From Doris montereyensis (Eukaryota > Mollusca > Gastropoda > Nudibranchia > Dorididae), in NCBI GenBank assembly GCA_037039925.1, contig JAXRKP010000241.1, positions 85,001 to 149,000 of the forward strand: a stretch of DNA of 64,000 nucleotides. Direction: 5' to 3'. The first letter of the stretch is position 1. Each line of letters begins with the position of its first letter. Below, piece by piece: positions 26,505 through 39,800 of this stretch. A model generated the notes under the pieces. The model saw nothing but the letters and a program-made list of their open reading frames with translations, was not told the origin of the DNA and did not search any database. Both the position numbers and the translations under genes were made by a program.

Positions 26505-29500
26505 TAATAATATAATTCATTTCTATAGTGCCAACTTCCATCTTATGACAGCTCTTTTACAGATTTTATGTCATTCAGAATTCTATCCTGATTTTTTCTG
26601 ACCATATCTAGCTAATGATCTTAATAAATAAATATGTTTTTATATTTTTAAAATGTAAATGATAGAAATGGTATTCATTTCTGATAATTGGCCAAAAAAA
26701 GATAAATAAAAAACAGAAAAGTAAAAAAAGTTGACAATGTGTTGAGTTGGTTTATTTGAATGAACAAATTGAAAAGATAATAAGATTGCTCTGTTACCAA
26801 TCATGACTATACCCCTAAAAATGTCAGTCTGCAAGTGTTAATGAAATGTTATGGATACTTCTTTTTATGGTTTCTTCATTTTTAAGCCCAATTATAGTAC
26901 ATCTTCAATTTCAGTCTGTTTTACTTAATGCTACTGAAAACTGGCCACGTTCTGGCCATATGGGCCTGGAGGGTTGAAGGGAACTTTATTAACTACGATA
27001 CTGTTATGATATGTGAAAATGCCCATGGTCACTTATTGATTGTAGATCCTGTGAAAGAATGCCGAGGGGGGTTGACCTTGTCACTTAAAAATCTTAGTTT
27101 TCGGAGAGAAAAAAACCAAATAGACATTTTTCTAGTTTCCACCCTTTTCCCAGAAATCGACTAAAGAAGAAAAAGAGGAAAAGGGAAAGAAGTATCAGCA
27201 GCCAGATCATTGAACCACTATTGAACACTGGTCTCTCTCTCTGTCTGTCTCTCTCTGTCTGTCTCTCTGTCTCTGTCTCTCTCTCTTAATGGCTTGCCTC
27301 CATCCCTTATCTATTTCACACCTGGCTGAGTATGAGAAAGGCTGGAAACTGAATGGTGTCTTCCAACCTTGTCACCCCCATCCATGCCTGCTTCCCGTAC
27401 AAACCTTCTCTCTTTCTACTTCTCTGCAAAGAACCTTGTTCAGTATCGGTTTTCTTCGCTTTTCTTCTGTTCATTTGTTTGATCTTTTTGCTTATTTTTT
27501 TTTTTGGGGGGGGGGGGGGGGGGGATGATACAAACTTTCTTTTACAGATTGCTACTCTTGAAGCGCAGAGAAACCGTACGTTATTTCATGATTGGCAGCT
27601 ATGCATAGAACACACCTAACCCGAGTACCCTGGCTGTAAGATAAGAGCTTCACACAATCTTGTGAATCCCGTGTCCAGTCTGGCAAACTGTTTGGGCCTT
27701 AAAAAGTGCTGCAAAATGTTTTGACTATCTCGTTTTTCGCCATACAGCTTTAGATCTTATTGGAAGGTGATATAGCCAGATCTACAGAAGGGAACATGTT
27801 TAATTTCGTATCTTGGAAACTGAGATTGAAAGTATTACATTCACTTCATACATACATACACATTGCACGTGTATTTTGTAATATATATATTGCTATAACA
27901 TAACCATGTCCATAGTATTTCATTTTTATGTCTTTCATCCAATCTCTCATTTCTTTGTTTTTTCCTTTCTATCAGTTTTGTGTCATCAAATAAAATGAAC
28001 TTGCTCCCCAGAAAGGTTTTTTAATCTCTCATGATCTTCCAAATCTTAAATAGATCAACAAATCCAATTACTGATGACAAAAGTACTGATGCATGCAGGC
28101 ATGTGTCTACTGTGAAATGCAAATACCATGCAATGGGTGAAGCTTTCAAATTCAACTTTGCCTTTTAACTAATGTCATATATCATATCTTAGCACAAACT
28201 TTATGGTTTTGTCTTTACATACATGAAGAATGAGCAGTGTCTTTTGAAATAGTACATTTCACCTCTGAGAAGAAGGGGAAAATTGAAAAACCCAAATTCC
28301 ATTCACATTCTTAGAAATGAAAACAAATATTTTTTTTTTTATATGTTTTAAACAATCATGAGCCTGCACCTATTTAAACTAGGTTTTAGTATTGATGTAT
28401 AACACATGCTTGCAGGAATCAGGGGGGGGAGGGGGGAGAGGAGGAGAGGGGGGGGCAAAGAGTTTCCCATCTCAGACTAAAAATTGAAAAGAAACTAAAA
28501 TAAAGGAAAAAAAATAACACACATTGAAAAGAAAAAAAAAGGAGAAAAGAGAAGAAAAAAAAAAGAATGCCTTCTCCCTAAATTTTGAATGGCAACCAGC
28601 GTCCCCAAGTGAAAAGCAATGTGCATACATACCATGGTGTTGGTAGAGGTATGGGTGGCTTGAGTAAAACATGTGCTCTTCTATAATGGAGAGCAGGTAA
28701 GGTTATTATCATACAATGAGGGTGTGACGATCAGTGGTTACAGAATACAAACTGAGCACAGTGGTGTAAAAAGAGATTGGATAGAAAGCTAATAACACTA
28801 GAAATCTTAAACATTAAAAACAACAAAAAGATGGAAAGAGAAACAACACAAAAGGATCCACATATAAATGCTGTCTAAACAATAACAAAAAAACACAAAA
28901 ATGAAGCAACTTGAAACGATGAAAAAGCAGGAGGGAAAAAAGTTTCATCGTAAGCAAATCTACACTATACAAGGAGTAATTACACTCGGAGCAAGAAAAA
29001 AGGTCTAGAGATCTACATTAAGAGTCGGGGAAAGAGAATTTCTTGGTAGCACATCCATCATCTGCAAACAGTAGAATCGGGACAACAGAAATAGTGCAGA
29101 GACAGACAGCAAAGAGTAGAATCGGGACAACAGAAATAGTGCAGAGACAGACAGCAAAGAGTAGAATCGGGACAATAGAAATAGTGAAGACAGACAGACA
29201 GACAGTAATCATTGACACGGTTAATCGACCTTGTGGTCAAGCATGACACATCTTACATTCAATTTCATAAAAAGTCTCAATACGAAAAGAAATTAAACCC
29301 ATAAACACAGTGGTCGACGTAAAAGCAAAAATATAAATGTCGAGTAGCCAAAAAGACTTGCCTCCTGTTTGACAACATGTTATGTAAAACAAAAACACTC
29401 ATCTGATTTATTAAAAATTGTGCATACACATAGCTAGCTGCCAATCTTTTCAAATCGAAAAACAGACTCTGACGACGCAAACTACTTCTAACATTTATAT

Positions 29501-30833
29501 ATTTTAAAAGTTATCCCCTTTCGGTACATAAATAACAAAAAGTCTACCGATTGCTGATCTTTGTGGCCAAATGTGACGGTAGTTTAGCGAACTCAGAATG
29601 TGATCTCTGAGTCTCTCTGAGTAATTGCCGTTAACTAAGGGTATAATACACACTCTTCAAGGTAACACAGACTAACAGACTCAAAGCTAAAAAAAACCCA
29701 TACTGAATACCTTCTTTACATACTGGTTGGCAGCTATGCATACATATATTTCAATTATTTGAAAAAGAGTGATTTGAATTTCACAAAATTTTCTTATCAA
29801 TTAAGGAAATTAAGATCTTTTCAAAACAACCACCAAACAATTGAACCTCCATCTTGGATTTAGACAACTTCAATTCAAACAGGCTTTTTAGTTTTGAACA
29901 GATTTGGCTGTAACTTTGCACACACGTCATTCAGCTCAATATCTAACTGCACTCTGTACTAATTTTTCATAAATTGAACAGTTTTGATTTTATGAATTTT
30001 TTGAAAATGTATATAGCAAGTTATCTATTTTTTTGGCAAATTTAATCACAAAAATATGCTGTATGCAAAAATTTGAAGAGATATCGAAAATCGCAACTGG
30101 AAATCTGTATTGCTTCATAGATGCTATATACCAAAATTGGGGGCAATCGGGTAATAAATAAAAAAGTAGACCAAGGGGTCCTGAACAAGCCATTTTTGTC
30201 CAAAATGGGACAAATCCAGTTCATTCCCTTCATAATCATACCATATAAGAAGCTCAGTATTGATTTGTTGAAGTAACACATTTTTAGGATCTACACAGGC
30301 TAAACCATTAACACATATGTTGTACTATACCAAAATATCTACTTTTGACGAATTGTCCTGAATATTGTTTTAGATTGGCCAATTACGTGAATCCCCCCCC
30401 CCCCCCCCCCCCCCCCAGACAAAAATAAAGCAATAAAGAAAAACATGCACACGTAACATAAGACAAACACTGCATTTTCTTCATAGATCTTTGATTGAGA
30501 AAACTTTCCAGCAATGCAAACACCTTAAATGAAAATGTTTGGTGATGGATTTGATGTTCTAACAGAAAATTTCTTTTCAGTTTGCCTAACTTTATCATAG
30601 AAAAATATAAATTCATGTGAAAGGTTTAAGTAAAATAAAAAAAGCCAAACAAAGGCAAAAACTGTTCAATGAAATTAACAAATTGTCTGGCACACAATCT
30701 AAAAGCTTTTCATAAAGAGACTAAGTTTCTCACCTAGCAGCTGTTGTTGCTGTACTTGCTGTTGCTGTTGGTCTATTTGCTGGTGTTGCACTGACATTAT
30801 CTTCTTTTGATCCATTGCCACAGTCTGCTGTTG

Positions 30834-30875
<42 letters not shown>

Positions 30876-33800
30876 TTGTTGTTGTTGTTGTTGTTGGAGG
30901 TATTGTATTTTCTCTGCTTACCCTGGAGATCAGTGGGTAGATTTGGCAGCATATGCTGAGGAGAGAGAAAAAGAGTTTAAAAACTTTTTAAATCTTTTAC
31001 TTTGATTTAATTTGATCTACCCACATCCACAACTACGGTGATCTCAGGGGTTTGTGGTAGGTTCTTTAATTTTGTCTGGACTGCCTTGTACAAAGCCAAA
31101 GGATCTTTAACATACACAGAGTGTTGTGATCTGCACAAAGGACCTCAAGTGTACAGCTAGTGTGGAAGAAGATGACGTAGCTTAAGTTTACCTCTACTGA
31201 CTGCATTATCCTGTAAATGGTTAATATCCACAATAAAAAGGGCCTTTGTATCATCTTTCCTCTTTCAATGAAATTTTAAACAAAATATTATGTTATGAAT
31301 CAGTTCACACTTTATTGTATTATGTATTTCACTGTTCAAATGTATTAATTATGCTCCCTTATTGTCTTAAGTATGTAAAGCACCATGAGACTAATTATAG
31401 GTGAATGGTACTATATAAATGCATTTATTGTTATTATTATTATCATATTTTGACCTTCAACCTGATACCAAGAACCAAAATTTTGGCAGAGAAATAACGA
31501 AAAGACAATCGATTTACAAATCAAGGGAAAAAAAAGTGCATTTACGTCATATTTCGTTGGAAAATCACGATGAAAGAAATGTTACTTTCAATATTTTGTA
31601 CAACTCAAACACAATATAGAGCAACAGCAAGACTAGACTTTAAAAGTTTTCCCACATACAGTAGTCTCAGCCAAATTGCACGCTGCCAAAATGCAGTTCC
31701 TCATAATGCACGATTTTTTCCTGTCACCGAATTTTACACCACTAATTACCCCCTCAAAATGCAACAACGGCTGGCTTGACTTCGTCAAAATGCAACATGT
31801 TTTTGCATTTAAGGAGCCAACTCATGTGAAAAATAAACTTGATACCGTCTTTTTGCCTCGTCCAAGTAACAAAATCTGCCAAGCAAGTGTGTGTGTGTGT
31901 GTGTATGTGTTTGTGTGTGATCTAGATCTGTGTTAACTATGTGTGTGTCTATGTGTTTGTGTGTGATCTAGATCTGTGTTAACTGTGTGTGTGTGTATGT
32001 GTTTGTGTGTGATCTAGATCTGTGTTAACTGTGTGTGTGTGTATGTGTTTGTGTGTGATCTAGATCTGTGTTAACTGTGTGTGTGTGTATGTGTTTGTGT
32101 GTGATCTAGATCTGTGTTAACTATGTGTGTGTGTATGTGTTTGTGTGTGATCTAGATCTGTGTTAACTATGTGTGTGTGTATGTGTTTGTGTGTGATCTA
32201 GATCTGTGTTAACTGTGTGTGTGTGTATAACTGTGTGTGTGTGTATGTGTTTGTGTGTGATCTAGATCTGTGTTAACTATGTGTGTGTGTATGTGTTTGT
32301 GTGTGATCTAGATCTGTGTTAACTATGTGTGTGTGTATGTGTTTATGTGTGATCTAGATCTGTGTTAACTATGTGTGTGTGTATGTGTTTGTGTGTGATC
32401 TAGATCTGTGTTAACTATGTGTGTGTGTATGTGTTTGTGTGTGATCTAGATCTGTGTATGTGTTTGTGTGTGATCTAGATCTGTGTTAACTATGTGTGTG
32501 TGTATGTGTTTATGTGTGATCTAGATCTGTGTTAACTATGTGTGTAAGTGCACACAACAATGCCAGTCTTGGCTGCCTTGGCCCTTGTCACCCTGCCCGT
32601 TCCCTCCCCAACTTGGCCGTCAACGATGATCTGCCAGACAGACATTCTGATCTGCTCTCTCTTTGATCACAGTGAGAAAATCCGAGAAAGGTCTTGCGCC
32701 ACTTTTATGACATGTGAGTCAACAATTAAAAATGTATTCCTCCAAGTTGCCGAATGACTCCACCATCCCATCCCCTCCTGTAGTCTTGAGTGAGAGAAGA
32801 ATGAACCATCTATGAGAAGAGGTTAGGCCAAGATTGGGTCTTATCCTCAAACCAAGTAACAACAAATAAAACCCAAACGATTACAAACAACTAACAAAAT
32901 GCAAGAGTTTTATGTCCAACCAAGAATGGCAAAGTAAATACATGTAGAGGGTTGTGGTCCTTGACTCCGTCAAATGCACCTTCGGCAAAATGCAAGATTT
33001 TTTTGTTACCCGAGGACCGTGAAATTTGGCGGAGATTACTGTATTTACGCAAGATACCTGTAAAGTACATTAAAATTGTGGACATTTTGCCGCAACGATC
33101 AACATATTCTCTACGTCTAATTTTGTGTAATCAAAAGCAAATGGGCTAAAGACTTGATGAGATTGCTACACACCCCAAGGGGATCAATTGACCAAAAGCT
33201 GGTAGCAAATACATAAGAAAGCAAGCCAAAGAGCCACGCAGAACATCAGTGCACAAACCTGATTGATTCGCCTTTGATCAGTGGGCTGTTGACTTGGTGG
33301 CTGTTGAGATTGTTGTGGTGCAGCCCCAGCTTGGGCGGGTTGATCAACACCCATATTTTGTATGCCGAACTAACACAACAGCAAGAAGAGAAGAGGGGGA
33401 ACAAATAAATAAATGAATGAATAAATAAAAATGATTCATAAATGACACAACATAAAACATTGTAAGTAAAGTTCCCCAAGCCCATTACGGCCCATAGAGC
33501 TGGGGCGTATCCCAGTTTCTATACTGTGAAGCAGAACATGTGATAATACTTGAAATTAAGACTTAAGTAATCATCTCCTGAACAGGATGCAAGTCTGTTG
33601 TAGGTTTTACTCCCAAGTGAGTGCTTGTACTCATTTGCATCTGGTCGAGTGAGGAAAATGCCGACTTAGCTTGCTAGGATTCGAATTGGAACCTCATGAA
33701 CCCAGTTCAGAAACTTAACCACGGGCCACCGATGCCACTACAAAACAGTGTAGGTATTGATTGTGAAAAGAACTTTAAAAGCCTCATCTGCCGTCAGTCG

Positions 33801-36800
33801 TGTCGTTTAGACTTGGGACAATTGAAGGGACCAGTTCAGTAGTGTGCCTATGTCCATTTTAGTGACAAATGAGAAAGAGAGATAATCCTAGCGACTAAAT
33901 AGAAATCATGCCTCCTGAAAAGTGTAAAAATGATGATGAAAATTCATCACGTTTACAACCGTTTGAACTTGGGAATTCCTAAAGCCATCTGTGCCTAAGT
34001 CATGGTTTTTTTACATTTTTCTCGAAATGACGTAATCGTGACTTGGGCACACTATTGAAATGACGTAATTGTGACTTGGGCACACTATTGAAATGACGTA
34101 ATTGTGACTTGGGCACACTATTGAAATGACGTAATTGTGAGTTGGGCCCACTGTGGGTGGCAGGTAAAGCTTGAAACAGTCCAGCATCCTGTCACACAAG
34201 GGTGATTTGTATTGAATACATATTGGAATGCTATGGCAACCAGTATACACACTGGCTTAATGGACCTCTATGTCTGGAACAGGCTGCATTGTTTTACAGG
34301 GTTTTTTACATCTAGATATATAATATGGTCTAACAATCTTTTTTCTAAATCCGCATCATAAGATCATATTACAAATTGAACTAGTCTGAACTTGTGTCTT
34401 GATGCTAATAAAACAAAGTTTAAAAGATCCCCCCCCCCCCCCCATCCGCAATCACTGTATGATTCTACATCATGCTTGATTGTGAACTTGTGTCTTTGAT
34501 CTATTTAAAAAAATTATAAAAAACAAAACAACCAAAAACAAAACATGTATTCCCCCCCCCCCCCCCCCCCAATCACTGTATGATTCTACATCATGCTTGA
34601 TTGTGGCCACGTGTCTTTGGATCTATTTATAAAAATTATAAAAAACAAAACAACCAAAAACAAAACATGTATTCCAAACAAACTTATCATAGCAAGGTAT
34701 GTATGATGATTGTATGAAAAAGTTTCTAAAAAAAGTCTAACAAAAATATAACTTGGCTGTGCAGACAATAATTCTCTTTCGAGAAACTAGGAAATATGGT
34801 GAAAATTGCATTTCAATAGGAATTCATAGGCAATATAATGAAAATGATGTTTCAATTGGAATTCATAGGAAAAATGGGGAAAATGATATTTCAATTTGAA
34901 TTCATACCTTCAGCCTTTGCCTGGAGACCACATCTTTGATTCCTCTAACAATTCCGTCTTGGTCATTCGCAATAAGGCCAATAAAAGACTTCTTGCGGGC
35001 ACTGTACATGATGAGGATGATTGAGTTTCAGATGGAGGAATGATCCGTACACATCCAGCCTGAACATACAAATTTCAATCTCATGCAAAATCAACAAAGA
35101 AAATGAAACAAACAATGAACAGGAGATAAAAATGAGTTTTTTTTGTGTTTGGAGAAGAGATAAAAATGAGTTTTTTTTGTGTTTGGAGAAGAGATAAAAA
35201 TGAGTCTTTTTTGTGTTTGGAGAAGAGATAAAAATGAGTCTTTTTTGTGTTTAGAGAAGAGATAAAAATGAGTTTTTTTTTGTGTTTGGAGAAGAGATAA
35301 AAATGAGTTTTTTTGTGTTTGGAGAAGAGATAAAAATGCCTTTTTTTGTGTTTGGAGAAGAGATAAAAATGAGTCTTTTTTGTGTTTGGAGAAGAGATAA
35401 AAATGAGTCTTTTTTGTGTTTGGAGAAGAGATAAAAATGAGTCTTTTTTGTGTTTGGAGAAGAGATAAAAATGAGTCCTTTTTGTGTTTGGAGAAGAGAT
35501 AAAAATGTGTCTTTTTTGTGTTTGGAGAAATTTGTGCCCATAGATTTTGCAATTTTAAGCAGAAGCACCTTATTTGGCCTTTAAAAAAAAAGCCGCCCAA
35601 AAAACTGAGACAAATCTTGCGAAAGACTTAGGTGAGCGTAGCATAAACATGGCGACATAAAATAATATTAAAAAGGATTCAAGCTCACTTATATACTTTT
35701 TCTCCTTCATGATCACAGGAATTGACTGATACCAAAACTTACATAACCGCTGTTCATCAGCAACTGCAGACGGCGCACAGCTTCAGCACCAGGAGACTGG
35801 TTCGCACCTGGAAAGTGAAAGGACACCTGTCTGGAGCTCTTGCACAGCTGTTGTAGACTAGAGAGCATCCTCTGGGGAAGCAGCTGCATGGTCAACTTTT
35901 TGGGCCAGTCTGTGGTAGTTCTGTGCCAGATTGAGCAATGGCAGAAAGAGAATTCTTAGCTATAAAATAATACTGTAAATGTGTATGTAAAAACAGCAAA
36001 ATCTAATGAAAAACAATTCTTTCCTGTCTTTTAAATTGATTTAAGGGGAGATGGTTGGGAGGGAGGGTTGAGGAAGGGGGCCAACCTTAGACAAAGAGTG
36101 AAAAATTTGGCCTCCCGAATCTAACCTAGCCCAGAATGACTAACCAGTGGTGGCATTCCAAAACAACAAACAAAATACACATTGCTTAGTCTTTTTGAGA
36201 CAAACCAAAGCGAAAGTCAGAAAGTGTACACCTGAACTCAGGTCCAAAAACCGTTAATAAAACACGGTTCCTGTAACAATTGTCAGCTCTAATGACCCCA
36301 AAGAGTAATTTTTTACACCTCACACACAGACCTGCCTAGTATAAAACTCAAAATTTAGTTTAGCATCTCTCTCTCAATTATTCATAATAATTTGAAGTGA
36401 AAATGAGTAACAACATTTGCATTAAAGAATCTGGACCTGAATATCAAAGTAACGATATGGTGGTAGTCTTTAATCCAAGTAAAAAGTTTTTTCTTTTATC
36501 TAAACCAGCCATTTTGTCTTCACATCTAGGCTTACATCTAGATCTCTACACTTCAGTAGGCCCACACAAACATGTGGACGCCAATGAATTAATTAGCCTA
36601 CTGGGATGAAACAGTATAAATGAAGATAGCTAGGGGTGCACATGTGACATAAGACCCAAACATGTTGTAGAATCTAATTGGAATACGTGCATCTCCCTAC
36701 TCTAGATCTAAAGTTAGACGTATCCTCCAATCCAACTTCTAAGACAACATCACATACAGGCCAAATAACTGACACTGGGGTGCACCAGTGAATAAAACGG

Positions 36801-39800
36801 ATCTAGATCTAGAATCTAGATCTCAATCTATTTATGACTACAAATGTAGATCGACACATAGCACAATCCAAAAAGTATATATACTCATGTGAACAAAGAA
36901 ATTATACCCGTGGAAACAGGAAAAGAGTAGAATGGCGATTTTACTTCAGTTGAATCAGTTGTGTGCCAAATAGGCGTATCGCTGGCGCTGGCCTAAGTCT
37001 ATCTAAGAGTATAGTCATTTCAGGATAATCAGTTAGGCTACTTGATAAAAGGGGTTGAAATCGAACAGTGTGGCTCACACTTGGTCTACACAATTCAAAA
37101 GGTGATCTCATGAAAACAGTAATTGAATTTGGTATTGAAAATTATTGATGCGAATGAGTCCCCAGTCTCTTGGAACGATGGAATTGAACATTTTACCACT
37201 AATAGAAAAAAGGAAAATTATCAATTCTTTCCCTCCAGAACCTATATTGTAACAAATATGTACATTTTCTCATGGTTTTGTAGTCCCGTAATCTGCATAG
37301 ATATTTTGTAACAGGGAAATTATTAAAACTATGCAGGTCTGTGTATCCCCCATGGAATCTTTGTACAGGTCAAATTACCACCAGAGTTTCAAAGTAAATC
37401 AACACAGCACTGGATATCTTACATGTCAGTATTCTGTACATCAACAGAGACATTGCAGGTGAGAGAGGTTTCACTCTGCTGGGCTGAACTCTGCATATTT
37501 TTGTCTTGCATCTCCATTGTACCTGTGGAAAGATGATTCAACTTACTACATTTATTTTTTTCTTCACTATATTAACAGTCAAAACACAAACCATAACATC
37601 TCTTCCTTGTAATAAAGTAAATTCAAATTCTTTTCAATAAATGTGAAAAATACTCTTGTTTCTCTTATAGAAGAATTCACAGGACTCAAATCATGCTATG
37701 AATCATCAAACAAAAATACTTCTGAAAGACAAAGGAAAAAGACCATGGTGTGTATATGACAACGTTACATTGTCAATTTGGATATTTTGCTTTTTGTATC
37801 AACTTTACACCCATGAAAACAAGTGACACAATTCAATTTGACTGATCTTACAGTGCTGAAGGATGGGGTTGAATGACGGGGTAGTGGAACAATAATTTCA
37901 GACGAAAATCTGAATATGAATCGCATTTATATAAATATTTTGTAAATGACAGTGATTTTTTAAATTTGATATGATTTACTCACATCCACAACTAAGGTAA
38001 TCTCAGGGATTTTGGTAGGATTTTTAAATTTGCCCAGACTGCCTTGCAAACAGCCAAACAGAGTAAACAGGGTGTTGTGATCTGCACACAGGACCTCTTT
38101 TTTATCGTCCGCCTCCGATGGGGCTAGGTGACAATTCATCTACTCGAGAAAATTTGTCAACTGTCGTTGGGGCTTGAACCCATGACTTTTGGGTTGAGAG
38201 GCCGACATCTTGCCTCTGGACTATCAAGTCTACCAAAGTGAAAATGAATTGCCATAGACTTGAGAGGAAGAGAAAACAATTTTCCATCGCCTGATCTATT
38301 TTGTATGAACGTCCTTTTACCATTTTGATTTTCAAGATTGTTCTGGATGTTCAGGATGAAAAAATCTTGAAAATATGTTTACACACCTTGATTTCCTAAT
38401 AAGTCTCTTCGTGTTTTTCAAAGTTCTGCTATTTGTAAACAAAAGTCTGTTATTATCCCTAGTAACATATCCACAATCAAAACTGAGATGACTCACCATT
38501 CCATACGATTCTGCGGTCACGTGGTGCGGGAATGTTAGGTAACGGACCAACGACGTTAACCCCGGGCATCTGATTTCCAGCCATTTGATTTTGACTTGAA
38601 TTGTCATACTGCATTCGCTGAGAAAACAAATTGAAATGTTACAAAAATGTTTTTGTTTTGTACACCTTTTACATACTGCATTCGCTGAGAAAACAAATGA
38701 AATGTTACAAAAATGTTTTTGTTTTGTACAGCTTTTACATACTGCATTCTTTGAGAAAACAAATGAAATGTTACAAAAATGTTTTTCCTTTGTACAGTTT
38801 TTACATACTGCAATCGCTGAAAAAACAAATGAAATGTTACAAAAATGTTTTTCCTTTGTACAGCTTTTACATACTGCATTCTTTGAGAAAACAAATGAAA
38901 ATGTTAGAAAAATGTTTTTGCTTTGTACAGCTTTTACATGCTGCATTCTTTGAGAAAACAAATGAAAATGTTAGAAAAAATGTTTTTGCTTTGTACAGCT
39001 TTTACATACTGCACTTGCAGAAATTTTAATAACAATAAAGTAGAAGGGTTTCCATAAATGTTTGCCTCATCTAAACAGCAAAGAGATCATACAATTTCCC
39101 AGCTATCCACATGCTTGATTAGGAGCTCAGTACTTTTTTGGTCTCCAGAAAAGGAAAATTCCATTACTATTTGTAAAGACTGTTTACAGTTGATAAATCT
39201 TTATAATCCATCAAAGGGAAACAAAATAATTTACAGTACCGGTAGATATTTTAAAAAATGAGTACATTGTCAGTGAGCCATTTCATTATTCCTCTTCTTG
39301 TGTAATAATGTCCAAATTGTCTAGTTCATTATTGTTAGCATGATTTTTGTTCTCAATAATCTTTTCTTTTCTTTTAACTTATGTCTTACTCCAGTTTCTT
39401 TTGTCTTATTCATTTATTACGTCTTGCTCACATCCATAAATATTCATTTTCTATATTTTATCTGAAATCAATTGTTATTATTCTATTTGTATTCTCGCTT
39501 TTGTAAAATGCCTGAAAATCTCAATAAAAAAATAACCATAAATTTAAATATAAAAAATGTTCTATTCAGACTTCAGAGATGTTGTTTCCAAATCATAACT
39601 GAAAACACACAAAATTACAAACATTACACTTCTTTTCCACCTTATACTTGTAAACAAAGAGGCCAGAGGATAGGATAGATTATGTGAATAAAAGAACTAT
39701 CAACAAAGAGGAAGTTAGGAAGGCAAAACAGGAACAATGGAAAGGGTTTGGACAAAGACTTCAAGAAAGCTTTCAAGGAAATAAAAAGTTGCTCTGGGAG

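Noticed and set aside
30903..30925. Micro-intron in exon o starting at CAGG-gtaagc
   Set aside because: No acceptor in the right phase follows within the Gln-coding stretch. A single missing base explains the frame better.
35091..35600. 169-codon frame with NTKKTHFYLFSKHKK repeats
   Set aside because: This is translation of the 34-bp array in an intron between two MED25 exons.
38332..39029. Overlapping open frames of 105-209 codons
   Set aside because: They are shadows of the splice-site-derived array read through exon j. Only 38497-38617 is supported as coding.
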